A stretch of 43,944 bases of DNA from Chloroflexota bacterium. Lineage in GTDB: Bacteria; Chloroflexota; Dehalococcoidia; UBA3495. Below the pieces are notes generated by a model. It did not search any database. It saw only the letters and a program-made list of their open reading frames with translations, and was not told where the DNA came from. Made by a program: the position numbers and the translations under genes. The DNA is taken from positions 1 through 43,944 of the forward strand of contig JADFNR010000010.1 in NCBI GenBank assembly GCA_022563275.1. The letters are read 5' to 3'. Shown here piece after piece: positions 1 to 8,320 of the stretch. Every line of letters begins with the position of its first letter. Within the stretch, counting starts at the first letter, position 1.

Positions 1-1
1 C

Positions 2-964
2 CACAACCGCGCTTTGGCTAAAGAGAACACCGGCAGATTGCCCGAGGCGATCGAAGATTATGACCGATCGATCAAGCTTGACCCGGACCTGGCCATCGCC
101 TACGCCAACCGCGGCGGCGCCCATAACAAATCGGGCAATTTCCAAATGGCGCTCAACGACTTCAACCAATCGCTGCGGTTGGACGGCAAGTCCGCATCGG
201 CCCATACCCGGCGTGGCCTGGCCCTTCTGAATCTGGGCAGATTTAAAGAGGCGCTGGCCAGCCTGGACCGGGCCATCGAGTTGGACCCGGAGTTTTCCCC
301 GGCCTACGGCAACCGAGGCATCGCCCATTCCAGGCTTGGGAAGACCCAGTTGGCCTTGGCGGACTTCGGTAGGGCCATCAGCCTCAACCCCGACTATGGC
401 CTGGCCTACATAAACCGGGGCTCTGCCTACGACGGTCTGGGCAGGTTCGAAGAGGCGATCGCCGACTACGCGAGCGCCCTGCTTCTGTCGCCCAACTCTC
501 CTGCTCTATACTCCAACCGTGGCGCCAGCTACCACGCCCAGGGCGACCTGCAAAGAGCGTTGGCCGACTTCGAAACAGCCATTTCCCTCGACCCCACCCT
601 GGTGCCGGCCTGGTACAACCTGGGAGTGACCCACGAAGACCTGGGAGAGCTTGATAAGGCGGTCGTCGATTACGAACAGGCCATCGCCATCGCGCCGGAG
701 AATATCGACGCCCTCATCAACCGCGCCCTCGTTTATTCCGCCTTGGAGAAATACGGCCGCGCCGTAGCTGACTTGGACCGTGTCGTCGAGATCGACCCCA
801 CCTACGCCAAGGCGTATGTGGTCAGGGCCCGCGCCTACGTCAAACTGGGCCGGGAAGCTCAGTCCCAGGCCGATATAAACCGGGCCGTGGCCCTTGGCGT
901 CGACCGCGTCAAGGCGGAGATAAGCGCGGAGATAAACACCACGGGCCTGGCCCCTTCCCCTTAG
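2..964 (+). CDS. TPR repeat protein, 5'-truncated
   Basis: A tetratricopeptide-repeat protein made almost wholly of about nine 34-residue units with the pattern AYxNRGxA...G...A..D...AI.LDP. Such solenoids bind other proteins; no catalytic domain is visible. The frame is open from base 2 and the residues before the first possible start (TTG at 14) already continue a TPR helix, so the real start lies left of the window. The C-terminus ends in a cap with an AVALGVDR motif that recurs in the next two genes, suggesting tandem duplication. The partner is unknown. Confidence 0.88.
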   Translation, partial: HNRALAKENTGRLPEAIEDYDRSIKLDPDLAIAYANRGGAHNKSGNFQMALNDFNQSLRLDGKSASAHTRRGLALLNLGRFKEALASLDRAIELDPEFSPAYGNRGIAHSRLGKTQLALADFGRAISLNPDYGLAYINRGSAYDGLGRFEEAIADYASALLLSPNSPALYSNRGASYHAQGDLQRALADFETAISLDPTLVPAWYNLGVTHEDLGELDKAVVDYEQAIAIAPENIDALINRALVYSALEKYGRAVADLDRVVEIDPTYAKAYVVRARAYVKLGREAQSQADINRAVALGVDRVKAEISAEINTTGLAPSP

Positions 965-1046
965 GCGTATAATCCCGGTTATACCCGGCTATACTCGGAG
1001 AAGCGCCAAAGCCACACCGGCCCTGCCGGCCTAGGGGTCAATCCAG

Positions 1047-1451
1047 ATGTTGCTCCGCTTCCTTTCAGCCCTCTACAGCGGGATGAAGTCACTCTCCAGC
1101 GGTTTTTACTATAACTGGGGCCTGACCTACGCCCGGTGGGGGCAACCCGCCAAAGCCATGTATTACCTCAACCGGGCGGCCCAGCTCAACACCACCGGCG
1201 CCCAGATCTATTACCAGCGCGGGATGTTGTTCATTGCCATGGGGCAGCCCGCGGCGGCCATCAGAGACTTCGACACCGCCATCAGCTCCAATCCCCAGTA
1301 CCTTGACGCCTATCTCAACCGGAGCATGATGCACGCCATGAACGGCAGTCACGAGGAAGCCCAGAAAGACGTTGACAGCGCCGTGGCCCTGGGCGCGGAC
1401 CGGCCCAGCTTGGAAAGCCAGATCGCCGCGTTGCGGGAACAGACCGGTTAA
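1047..1451 (+). CDS. Short TPR protein
   Basis: A 134-residue protein with three TPR-like units (residues about 20-110) after a short hydrophobic N-terminus (MLLRFLSALYSG). The last 25 residues carry the AVALGADR cap also seen in the genes on each side. An AGGGG lies 10 bases before the ATG. It lies 82 bases after the preceding TPR gene and 15 before the next, so the three are probably co-transcribed. The spacer upstream holds a TATAAT at 968-973 and copies of a CCGG(T/C)TATAC motif. Role unknown beyond protein binding. Confidence 0.75.
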   Translation: MLLRFLSALYSGMKSLSSGFYYNWGLTYARWGQPAKAMYYLNRAAQLNTTGAQIYYQRGMLFIAMGQPAAAIRDFDTAISSNPQYLDAYLNRSMMHAMNGSHEEAQKDVDSAVALGADRPSLESQIAALREQTG

Positions 1452-1466
1452 CACCCCCGATCAGCC

Positions 1467-2204
1467 ATGCGAATCTTCATAATCGTTCAGGCGCTCTTCA
1501 AATTTTTCGGCCGGATGCTACCCGGCTCCGTTGCCATGTCCGGCGCCGAACGGGTTTACGATTCCGGAGTGCGGCTGCAGCGCCGAGGCAAGCTGCAAGA
1601 GGCGGTGGATCGCTACACCGAGGCCATCCGGATGGACCCCTCGCTGGCCCAGGCCTACAGCAACCGCGGCTCGGCCCACCTCAACATGGGCAACCCCAAG
1701 ATGGCCATCCCCGACCTGGACGAGGCCATCAGGCTGAGTCCGACCCTGGCGGTTGCCTACAGCATCCGGGGATTGGCCCATACCAACCTGGCCGATTTCG
1801 GACAGGCCGTGAAAGACCTGAACCAGGCCGTCCGCCTTAACCCCAATTTCGCCGACGCCTACAGCAGCCGTGGGTTCGCCCACCGGGCCGCGGGCCGCCT
1901 GCACCGGGCCATCAACGATTTCGACCAGGCCATCCGCATCGACGGGAAATTCTCGGTGGCCTACAACAACCGGGCCGATGTCTACATCGAGATGGGCGAG
2001 CCCGAGCGCGCCATGCCCGACCTGGACGAGGCCATCAAGCTGGACCCCTGGTTCGCCGTGGCCTACGCCAACCGGGCCTTCGCCCGCACACTGCTGAAGG
2101 ACGACGCCGAAGCCATCAAGGACGTTGAATCGGCGGTAAAACTGGGCGTTGACCGGGCCCTGCTGGAAGAAAAATTGGAAGAGTTCAAAGAGCGCGCGCA
2201 GTGA
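1467..2204 (+). CDS. TPR repeat protein
   Basis: A 245-residue protein. Residues 1-25 are hydrophobic/basic (MRIFIIVQALFKFFGR) and may be a membrane anchor or a mis-chosen start. Residues 30-225 are about six canonical TPR units, and the end is the AVKLGVDR cap followed by a charged helix shared with the two upstream genes. The ATG lacks a strong Shine-Dalgarno sequence, so translation may be coupled to the upstream gene 15 bases away. Function is protein scaffolding by family; the specific partner cannot be told. Confidence 0.82.
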   Translation: MRIFIIVQALFKFFGRMLPGSVAMSGAERVYDSGVRLQRRGKLQEAVDRYTEAIRMDPSLAQAYSNRGSAHLNMGNPKMAIPDLDEAIRLSPTLAVAYSIRGLAHTNLADFGQAVKDLNQAVRLNPNFADAYSSRGFAHRAAGRLHRAINDFDQAIRIDGKFSVAYNNRADVYIEMGEPERAMPDLDEAIKLDPWFAVAYANRAFARTLLKDDAEAIKDVESAVKLGVDRALLEEKLEEFKERAQ

Positions 2205-2270
2205 CGGCGGCTCTCCATCTCAAAAACCCTTTCCCGAAGACCCCTTATTCTCAATAACGAGGCTGCCAAC

Positions 2271-3512
2271 ATGCCCCGGTATGCGATCAACGCGCCGCGA
2301 TTGAACCAGACATTGGAGGACCTGGGCCGCCTGGGTGAAAGCCCCAATGGCATGGACCGCGTCGCCTATTCCCCGGCAGACATCGCCGGACGGGAGTACA
2401 CCATCGAGTTGATGCGCCAAGCCGGCCTGGAGACCCACATCGACACGGCGGGCAACATCATCGGACGCAGGCCCGGTTCCGACGGCGATCTGCCGGCCAT
2501 CGCCCTGGGCTCTCACACCGACACCGTTCCCAAGGGCGGCAAATATGACGGCGCCCTGGGAGTAATGGCCGCCATCGAGGCGGTGCGGACGCTGGCGGAG
2601 CAGGGCCACCGGACCCGCCATCCGGTGGAGGTGATCGATTTCACCAACGAAGAGGGCACCCGGTTCCACCGCTGGCTGGTGGGCAGCCGCTCCATGGCCG
2701 GCCTGCTGGAGCAGGAAGACCTCGACGCCCTGGACGACGACGGCCTCGGCCTGGGCCCGTGCCTGGCCGATATCGGCGGTGACCTCTCCCGCATCGGCGA
2801 AGCCGTCCGCGGCGCCGGCGAACTGGCCGCCTACTTTGAACTGCACATCGAGCAGGGTCCCAACCTCTACCAGTCCGGCACGCCCATCGGCGTGGTCACG
2901 GGCATCACCGGCCGGGCGGTATTCGAGATCGAGATCGAGGGCAAGGCCAATCACGCCGGCACCACACCCATGTCCAACCGCCGCGACGCCCTGGTCAGCG
3001 CCTCCAAACTGGTCTTGGCCATCCAGAAGATGTCCGCCGAGCAGGAGATCTGCCGGGTATCGACCGTGGGCTCCATCAAGGCCGTTCCCAACGCCGTGAA
3101 CGTCATCCCCGGCAGCGCCAGCATCGGCCTGGAGTTCCGCGACACGGACATGGAGGCCCTGGCCGCCGCCGAGCAGGAGCTGCGCCGGATCACCGGCCAG
3201 GCCGCGGCCGATGACGGCGTGGACATGGAGGTCAACCGCCACCGTTTCACCACCTCGGTCCCGATCACGCCCGAGATGCAGGCCCTGGTGGCCGGGGCCG
3301 CGGAGAATTGCGGCCTGACCTGGGAGCCCCTGCCCAGCGGCGCCGGACACGACGCCCAGGCCATGGCCTCCATCACCCCGGTCGCCATGATCTTCGTGCC
3401 CAGCGTGGATGGCATCAGCCACTCACCCGAGGAATACTCCACGCCCGAAGACTGCGCCAACGGGGCCCAGGTTTTGTTGGAGCTTCTGCTGCTGGCCGAC
3501 GACCGGTTCTAG
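2271..3512 (+). CDS. M20 Zn-dependent amidase/carbamoylase
   Basis: A 413-residue member of the M20 hydantoinase/carbamoylase subfamily (N-carbamoyl-L-amino-acid hydrolase, beta-ureidopropionase, allantoate amidohydrolase). These enzymes use two metal ions to remove a carbamoyl group. Metal motifs are visible: GSHTDTVPKGGKYDGALG (His82, Asp93), FTNEEG (Glu127-Glu128), ELHIEQGP, NHAGTTPM in the dimerisation domain, GAGHDAQ and GISHSPEE near the end. The usual GSHLDT is GSHTDT here. Length is full. GAGG lies 8 bases before the ATG. Substrate cannot be fixed from sequence; a CoxG-like and a cyclase-family gene follow on the same strand, hinting at a small catabolic cluster. Confidence 0.9.
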   Translation: MPRYAINAPRLNQTLEDLGRLGESPNGMDRVAYSPADIAGREYTIELMRQAGLETHIDTAGNIIGRRPGSDGDLPAIALGSHTDTVPKGGKYDGALGVMAAIEAVRTLAEQGHRTRHPVEVIDFTNEEGTRFHRWLVGSRSMAGLLEQEDLDALDDDGLGLGPCLADIGGDLSRIGEAVRGAGELAAYFELHIEQGPNLYQSGTPIGVVTGITGRAVFEIEIEGKANHAGTTPMSNRRDALVSASKLVLAIQKMSAEQEICRVSTVGSIKAVPNAVNVIPGSASIGLEFRDTDMEALAAAEQELRRITGQAAADDGVDMEVNRHRFTTSVPITPEMQALVAGAAENCGLTWEPLPSGAGHDAQAMASITPVAMIFVPSVDGISHSPEEYSTPEDCANGAQVLLELLLLADDRF

Positions 3513-3586
3513 CCCGCTCCCGCGATACAGATATGCATCTAACATAGCGTCCGCATCACGAGAATCCTGCGTAACGAGGCCCTTGG

Positions 3587-4021
3587 ATGAAATTATCCGG
3601 CTCCTATGAGTTCAACGCCAGCCCCGAGAAGGTGTGGCAGACCCTGACCGACCCCCAGTCCCTCTCCGCCTGCATCCCCGGCTGCGAAAAGCTGGAGTCG
3701 GTGGGCGAGGACGAGTACAAGGCCACGGTGACCATATCGATGGGGCCCATCCGTAGCAAGTTCGACGCCACGGTCAAGATGATCGACATGAAACCTTACG
3801 AGTCCTACGGCTTGATCATCGAGGGCAAAGGCCCCTCTGGTTTCGTCCGGGGGGAGTCTCAGGTGACCTTGGCCTCGGACAACGGGAAGACCATCGTGAG
3901 CGTGGTATCCGACTCCTCTTCGGGGGGCCTGCTGGCCAGGGTCGGTCAGCGCATGATGGAGAGCTTCGCCAAATCCATGATGGACCGCTTCTTCACCTGC
4001 CTCCAGCAATCCGTTAAATAG
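3587..4021 (+). CDS. CoxG-like SRPBCC protein
   Basis: A 144-residue protein of the carbon monoxide dehydrogenase subunit G (CoxG) family, a START/SRPBCC fold with a hydrophobic pocket. Typical features are MKLSGSYEFNASPEKVW at the start, DPQSLSACIPGCEKLE, and VRGESQVTL in the middle. In CO oxidisers CoxG helps recruit the molybdo-iron enzyme to the membrane, but no coxL, coxM or coxS gene is in this window, so the role is unresolved. GAGG sits 7 bases before the ATG. It lies between the M20 hydrolase and the cyclase-family hydrolase. Confidence 0.85.
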   Translation: MKLSGSYEFNASPEKVWQTLTDPQSLSACIPGCEKLESVGEDEYKATVTISMGPIRSKFDATVKMIDMKPYESYGLIIEGKGPSGFVRGESQVTLASDNGKTIVSVVSDSSSGGLLARVGQRMMESFAKSMMDRFFTCLQQSVK

Positions 4022-4050
4022 CCCGGCAACTGGCCCGGCAACTGGCCCGG
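4021..4050 (+). repeat. 12-bp tandem repeat
   Basis: The unit GCCCGGCAACTG occurs twice in a row and a third partial copy follows, just after the CoxG-like stop codon. It is short and non-coding. It may be replication slippage; no function is evident. Confidence 0.6.
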
Positions 4051-4130
4051 GCGATTGCGCCGCCGTGTGGGCTCTGCTATTGTGTCCGCGAACCGGGATC
4101 TGACCAGAACGCCCGTTAACGGAGGGGAAC

Positions 4131-5048
4131 ATGGAGCGCCGCATACCAACCAAAGAGGAAGTCCTGGCATACCTGAAGGAAGACCGGAACTGGGGCCGTT
4201 GGGGCAACGACGATCAGGTCGGCGCGGTGAACATGGTCACCCCGGAAAAGCGGCTCGCCGCCGCGGCCACGGTCAAGTCTGGCCGGGCGGTCTCTCTCAG
4301 CCGGGAATTTCCCAAAACACCGGCGCCCAACAACCCAACCCCAGCCCTGCACTACATGAAAAAAGTCTCCCGCAGCGAGACCTCCGGCTTCTCGGCCGAC
4401 TTCTACGGCATCTCCTACCACGGCACCGCCACCACGCACCTGGACGCCCTCTGCCACGTGTGGGACGAGAACGGCATGTGGAACGGCCGCAAGCACGAAG
4501 ACGCCATCACCATGGACGGCGCGGTCTGGGGCTCGGTGGAACACTGGAAAGAGGGCATCATCACCCGGGGCGTGCTGCTGGATGTTCCCAAGTTCCGGGG
4601 CGTGCCCTACGTGACCATGGACACCCCGGTCCACGGCTGGGAGTTGGAGGACATCGCCAAGGCCCAGGGCGTTGAGATGGCGCCCGGCGACGCGCTGGTG
4701 GTCTACAGCGGCCGGGAGAAGTGGAACGAGGACGGCAACACGATCTGGGGCGGGGACCCGGCCGAGCGGCCCGGACTGCACGCTTCCTGCCTAAAGTTCA
4801 TCCGCCAGTCCGATTGCTGCCTCCTGGTCTGGGACATGATGGACTTCACTCCCAACGGCTACGACCTGGCCTGGTCGGTCCACGGTTCCATCTTCGCCTA
4901 CGGCATCGGCCTGCTGGACAACGCCCTGTTGCAGCCCCTGGCCGAGGCCTGCGCCGAAGAGGGCCGCTACGAGTTCCTGCTCACCGTCAACCCCCTGCGG
5001 GTGGTGGGCGGCACCGGCTCCCCCGTCAACCCCGTGGCCATTCTTTAG
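4131..5048 (+). CDS. Cyclase family metal-dependent hydrolase
   Basis: A 305-residue protein of the cyclase/kynurenine-formamidase-like family (PF04199). The metal motif is HGTATTHLDALCH at residues 97-109 (His97, His103, Asp105, His109), a variant of HxGTHxDxPxH. Members hydrolyse amides, formamides or cyclic compounds; isatin hydrolase is a studied relative. The substrate here is unknown. GGAGGGGAAC directly precedes the ATG. A bidirectional terminator 120 bases downstream separates it from the convergent tubulin-like gene. Confidence 0.87.
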   Translation: MERRIPTKEEVLAYLKEDRNWGRWGNDDQVGAVNMVTPEKRLAAAATVKSGRAVSLSREFPKTPAPNNPTPALHYMKKVSRSETSGFSADFYGISYHGTATTHLDALCHVWDENGMWNGRKHEDAITMDGAVWGSVEHWKEGIITRGVLLDVPKFRGVPYVTMDTPVHGWELEDIAKAQGVEMAPGDALVVYSGREKWNEDGNTIWGGDPAERPGLHASCLKFIRQSDCCLLVWDMMDFTPNGYDLAWSVHGSIFAYGIGLLDNALLQPLAEACAEEGRYEFLLTVNPLRVVGGTGSPVNPVAIL

Positions 5049-5168
5049 TGATGATCCCCTAGCGTCATTAATCAGCGGTCTACGAGATTAACTGATGAAG
5101 GGGCAATTATCCCTTGACGTCATTGAAGGATTACGATCCTTTAGGCGGTGGCTCAACTACAACCTAAC

Positions 5169-5211
5169 AAAAAAAAGACCGGCAGGATCTTAAACCTGCC
5201 GGTCTTTCGTT
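5169..5211. terminator. Bidirectional intrinsic terminator
   Basis: A 13-bp perfect stem (AAAGACCGGCAGG with CCTGCCGGTCTTT) around an 8-base loop. A run of A on the left acts as the U-tract for the minus strand, and TCTTTCGTT gives a weaker tail on the plus strand. It sits between the convergent cyclase-family and CetZ-like genes and can end both. Confidence 0.88.
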
Positions 5212-5235
5212 CACTGCCCTTTGGGATGTTCGCGC

Positions 5236-6357
5236 CTAGATGACCGAAGGCTCCACCACGCCATCCGTGACTGTGTGGTGGTTCGACGGCACGGAACCGT
5301 TCAGCTCCTGCACACGCTTCCGCATCTGGTCCATACGCGAGAAATCGGTGATGCCGGAGATTATCGTGATCGCCGACAGATACTTGGTCCGGCGGTCCGG
5401 ATAGTCGCCGTAGCGGACCTTCCCCACGGTGGTCAACGCCTCCAGCCTGGACCTGCCCACTGATATCGCCTGGGAGAACAGGTGCTCCGGCCTGCCGTGA
5501 ACGATGAGCGACGCCGCCCGGGCACCCGACACATCAGCCGGGAAGGTGAGGGAACTCTTCTCCACGCTCCTTTCAATGATGTTCTCCAACTCGTGGGTAC
5601 CGGGGTCCATTCCATCACGCCAGAAATGGGATTTTATCTTGATCTCCTCAGAGCAATAGCCGATGGTCGATACATCGCCGATCAGACCCAACGTGGCTTT
5701 TATCTCTGAAGAACTGAACACCTCCTGGGGCGGAGGGCGAATCTCACCCGCGGTGAGGATAGTGGTGAGGGTCTGGGCCAGATGCTCGTTGACCCGTTGG
5801 TACATCCTCTCCACCGACTCCCGGGTCACGTGGGGCTGCTCGTACTGCTGATTGTCCACCAACAGGATGTTGTTGAAATAATGGTTCCAGAGCTCGAAAC
5901 TCTTGACCGTGTTGGAAAGGTTGAGCGCCTCTTTTTCATTGGGCATTCCAGATACAGATGGAATAACGCCAATGCCGTAAACCGGGATTTGTTTGTAGAC
6001 CTTCTTCAGTTCGTTGGCCAGGACGAATCCGCCTCCAGCGCCCGTTCCGCCGCTCAGGCCGGCCACGATCCAGATAACTTCAGGGTCCCGTTTCCGGACC
6101 TTGGCGTCGATGGTGTCCATCATCTGGGCCAACGATTTTTCGGCGATGCTGGCTCCCAGGTCGATGTCAGAGCCCACGCCGCGTCCCCGGAGGGCGTATT
6201 TCCCGATCAGGACCTTGTCACGGATGTACCGCAAGCCGGAAAGGTCGGCCTCTTCCGTGTTGACGGCGATGGCGCTGTAGAGACGGCGGTTCATTCCCAT
6301 CAGGGAATTGGCTATCTTGCCCCCCGCCTGTCCAAAACCGATCCAAAGTACTCTCAT
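5236..6357 (-). CDS. CetZ-like tubulin/FtsZ superfamily GTPase
   Basis: A 373-residue tubulin-superfamily protein. The glycine-rich start is WIGFGQAGGKI (residues 5-15), AVNTEEADLSGL follows at 31-42, and the GTP-phosphate loop is GLSGGTGAGGG at 100-110. From memory of the archaeal CetZ proteins, the layout (QAGGKI, AVNT.ADL.GL, GRGVGSDIDLGASIAE, then SSEI..TL...GDVSTIGY at about 234-253) is closer to CetZ than to bacterial FtsZ. By family it should bind GTP and assemble into filaments. The ATG follows GGAGGTAGGGAGAC. No FtsA, MinD or other division gene is adjacent, so a cell-shape or cytoskeletal role is more likely than being the main divisome protein. Confidence 0.82.
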   Translation of the reverse strand: MRVLWIGFGQAGGKIANSLMGMNRRLYSAIAVNTEEADLSGLRYIRDKVLIGKYALRGRGVGSDIDLGASIAEKSLAQMMDTIDAKVRKRDPEVIWIVAGLSGGTGAGGGFVLANELKKVYKQIPVYGIGVIPSVSGMPNEKEALNLSNTVKSFELWNHYFNNILLVDNQQYEQPHVTRESVERMYQRVNEHLAQTLTTILTAGEIRPPPQEVFSSSEIKATLGLIGDVSTIGYCSEEIKIKSHFWRDGMDPGTHELENIIERSVEKSSLTFPADVSGARAASLIVHGRPEHLFSQAISVGRSRLEALTTVGKVRYGDYPDRRTKYLSAITIISGITDFSRMDQMRKRVQELNGSVPSNHHTVTDGVVEPSVI

Positions 6358-6551
6358 GTCTCCCTACCTCCAGTGTCGGCCCAACGCCAGCCGAGGCCGG
6401 CCGGACCGCACATCTCCCTCCGAATTCTTTTGGCGGATTCCCACCGCGCCAGGCCGGCATGTGAGCCTGGCTGCTTCTTAACCATTGTTCTGTTCCCAAA
6501 ATCGCCGTTCACGGACCGAAGCCCGCCGGTAGACTTTCCATAAACCCGGGT

Positions 6552-6743
6552 TCAGTAATCGCGGTCAGCGTCGGTGATAGAGTTTTTAAACTCCCTGCCT
6601 TCATGGCAGATCTGGCATTCTCCCCAGCTGATCGGTCCATTGGCCGTCTCGATGACCCAATGGTGCCGGCAGACAGGCTCGGCCGGTTCTTCAGCCACCG
6701 CCTTAACCGCCACGTTCTCCACCAAGTCTTTCTCGATCACCAT
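6552..6743 (-). CDS. Small zinc-binding protein, CRHHW type
   Basis: A 63-residue protein. An acidic N-terminal half is followed by CRHHWVIETANGPISWGECQ and CHEG, whose His and Cys residues can form one zinc site. I recall similar short CRHHW...GxCxxC proteins mainly in Dehalococcoidia-type Chloroflexota, with no known function. The start chosen is the ATG at 6743, because GGAGG lies 6 bases before it; an upstream TTG at 6749 would abut that sequence. It lies about 190 bases upstream of the CetZ-like gene on the same strand. Confidence 0.7.
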   Translation of the reverse strand: MVIEKDLVENVAVKAVAEEPAEPVCRHHWVIETANGPISWGECQICHEGREFKNSITDADRDY

Positions 6744-6983
6744 GATCAACCTCCAGGGCGGGGTGCAACCCCACGCCAGCGCAACGGGTCAGACGCGACC
6801 CTGATATTGCAAGCGGTGCTGTGTTTGAAAGGGCCGGTGAACCGAAACCTTTTCCACCACTTCACGTCCTCTGACGTTACTTACCAAGCGGCCTTTATGT
6901 CAATGGAATTTAAAACTATTTTGAATCAATTTTAATACTATAACCAAATTATAGGCGTGGCAACCTGATCGAGTCACGACAAA

Positions 6984-7015
6984 AACAGACCGGCAGCGAC
7001 TGCTGCCGGTCTGGC
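6984..7015 (-). terminator. Intrinsic terminator of LLM gene
   Basis: A perfect 12-bp stem (CAGACCGGCAGC with GCTGCCGGTCTG) and 4-base loop, followed on the minus strand by TTTTTGTCG. It lies 27 bases past the stop of the minus-strand flavin oxidoreductase gene. Confidence 0.88.
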
Positions 7016-7042
7016 TCGCCTAATTTTCGGGAGACCTGGCGA

Positions 7043-8131
7043 TCAAGCGGCCGCAATGGCCGGCTTCAACTTGGGCTCCTCTTCCCTAAGGGCAGGCATC
7101 ACATGTTTCGCGTACAGCTCCATGGAGCGCATCACCTTCTTATGTTCCAGGCCTCCGATGCGCATCTGGTGCATGAAGCTGGTCGCCCCCGCCTCGTGCA
7201 TGTAGCGCTTCATCTGCGTTATTACCCGCTCCGGCGACCCGAAGGCCGTGCCCCTCTCCCACACGTCCTCGACGGTAATCTTGGACAGCACACTGGGGTC
7301 TCGTGGGTAGTTTTCGTAGCCGGTTGCCGGGGCCGGCCGGCCAGGCGCGCCGGGCAGAAGCGTGGCCAGTAGGTGATAGAACCACACCACGTGCTTGGTC
7401 TCGGCCTTTGCCTCTTCATCGGTGGGGGCCACGAAGGTTCTGACGGAGAAGGGCTGGTCGATGGCGTCGGCGTCGAAGCCCTGGTCCGTCATCAATTTGC
7501 GGTACCCGGCGAAAGCCTCCGACACCGTGCCCAGGTCGGTGAACTGGGGCGACCGGAGCAATGAGATGCCGAACTTTGCCGCAAGCTCGTAGCTGGCCGG
7601 GCTTATCGCGGCCATGTAGAACGGTGGATACGGCTTCTGGACGGGCTTGGGAAATATCTCAGTGGGCTCTTTTATCTGCCAGTAGGCGCCCTCGTAGGTG
7701 AATTTTTCGCCGCTCAGGGCCCGCCGGAGAATCTCGAAGGACTCAATGAACATGGAACGGGAGTCTTCCTGGGTCACGCCGAACCCCTTGAACTCGGGAG
7801 GCTGATACCCACGGCCCACGCCCAACATCAACCTTCCTCCGCTCAGGGCATCCACTAGGGCTGCGTCTTCGGCAACCCGCAACGGGTGCTGGAAGGGGAG
7901 CACCATTATCGCGGTGCCGATCTTCATCTGGTGGGTCCGCTGGGAAATGGCCGCCGCCATGGTCAGTGGGTTGCCCAACATCCCGTAAACCGCGAAATGG
8001 TGCTCGGGCAGCCACACCGAGTCGAAGCCCAGTTCCTCGCCGTACTCGATCTCCTCCAAAACTTCGTTGAATATCTGGTCTTGGGGAATGTCGCCAAAGT
8101 CGCTAAACAGGTAGAACAGTCCAAATTTCAC
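7043..8131 (-). CDS. LLM class flavin-dependent oxidoreductase
   Basis: A 362-residue luciferase-like monooxygenase (bacterial luciferase alpha-type TIM barrel). These enzymes use FMNH2 or F420H2, and many add oxygen to organic substrates. Visible marks are MKFGLFYLF at the start, GFDSVWLPEHHF (residues 35-46), LGNPLTMAAAISQRT, the barrel segment LPFQHPLRVAEDAALVDALSGGR, and LGVGRGY. The start is GTG at 8131, supported by AGGAGGTAAGAC immediately before it. Transcription ends at the hairpin at 6984-7015. Multiplied LLM enzymes are a hallmark of SAR202 genomes, where oxidation of recalcitrant organic matter has been proposed; the substrate here is unknown. Confidence 0.9.
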   Translation of the reverse strand: MKFGLFYLFSDFGDIPQDQIFNEVLEEIEYGEELGFDSVWLPEHHFAVYGMLGNPLTMAAAISQRTHQMKIGTAIMVLPFQHPLRVAEDAALVDALSGGRLMLGVGRGYQPPEFKGFGVTQEDSRSMFIESFEILRRALSGEKFTYEGAYWQIKEPTEIFPKPVQKPYPPFYMAAISPASYELAAKFGISLLRSPQFTDLGTVSEAFAGYRKLMTDQGFDADAIDQPFSVRTFVAPTDEEAKAETKHVVWFYHLLATLLPGAPGRPAPATGYENYPRDPSVLSKITVEDVWERGTAFGSPERVITQMKRYMHEAGATSFMHQMRIGGLEHKKVMRSMELYAKHVMPALREEEPKLKPAIAAA

Positions 8132-8225
8132 GTCTTACCTCCTGGGTGTGCCTAATAGGGCAACTATAAAAAATGAAGCCTGCGTCTGGAAGATGCACGA
8201 ATACCATTTTTGGTAGTGCATATGC

Positions 8226-8254
8226 ATCACCGGAAACCCTTGTATTGGGATTCC
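8226..8254. repeat. Inverted repeat between minus genes
   Basis: CACCGGAA and TTCCGGTG form an 8-bp stem around a 13-base loop in the 189-base gap between two minus-strand genes. There is no U-tract. It may be an RNA-end or processing hairpin. Confidence 0.45.
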
Positions 8255-8320
8255 GGTGACCGGGAAGGGGGGGCGCGGCCCGCCGTCTCAGGAGACGGGC
8301 AGCGGGGGAGAGGCTGGTCA

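Noticed and set aside
3587..4021. Evidence for CO oxidation
   Set aside because: Only a CoxG-like protein is present; CoxG homologues occur without the dehydrogenase, so no CO pathway is claimed.
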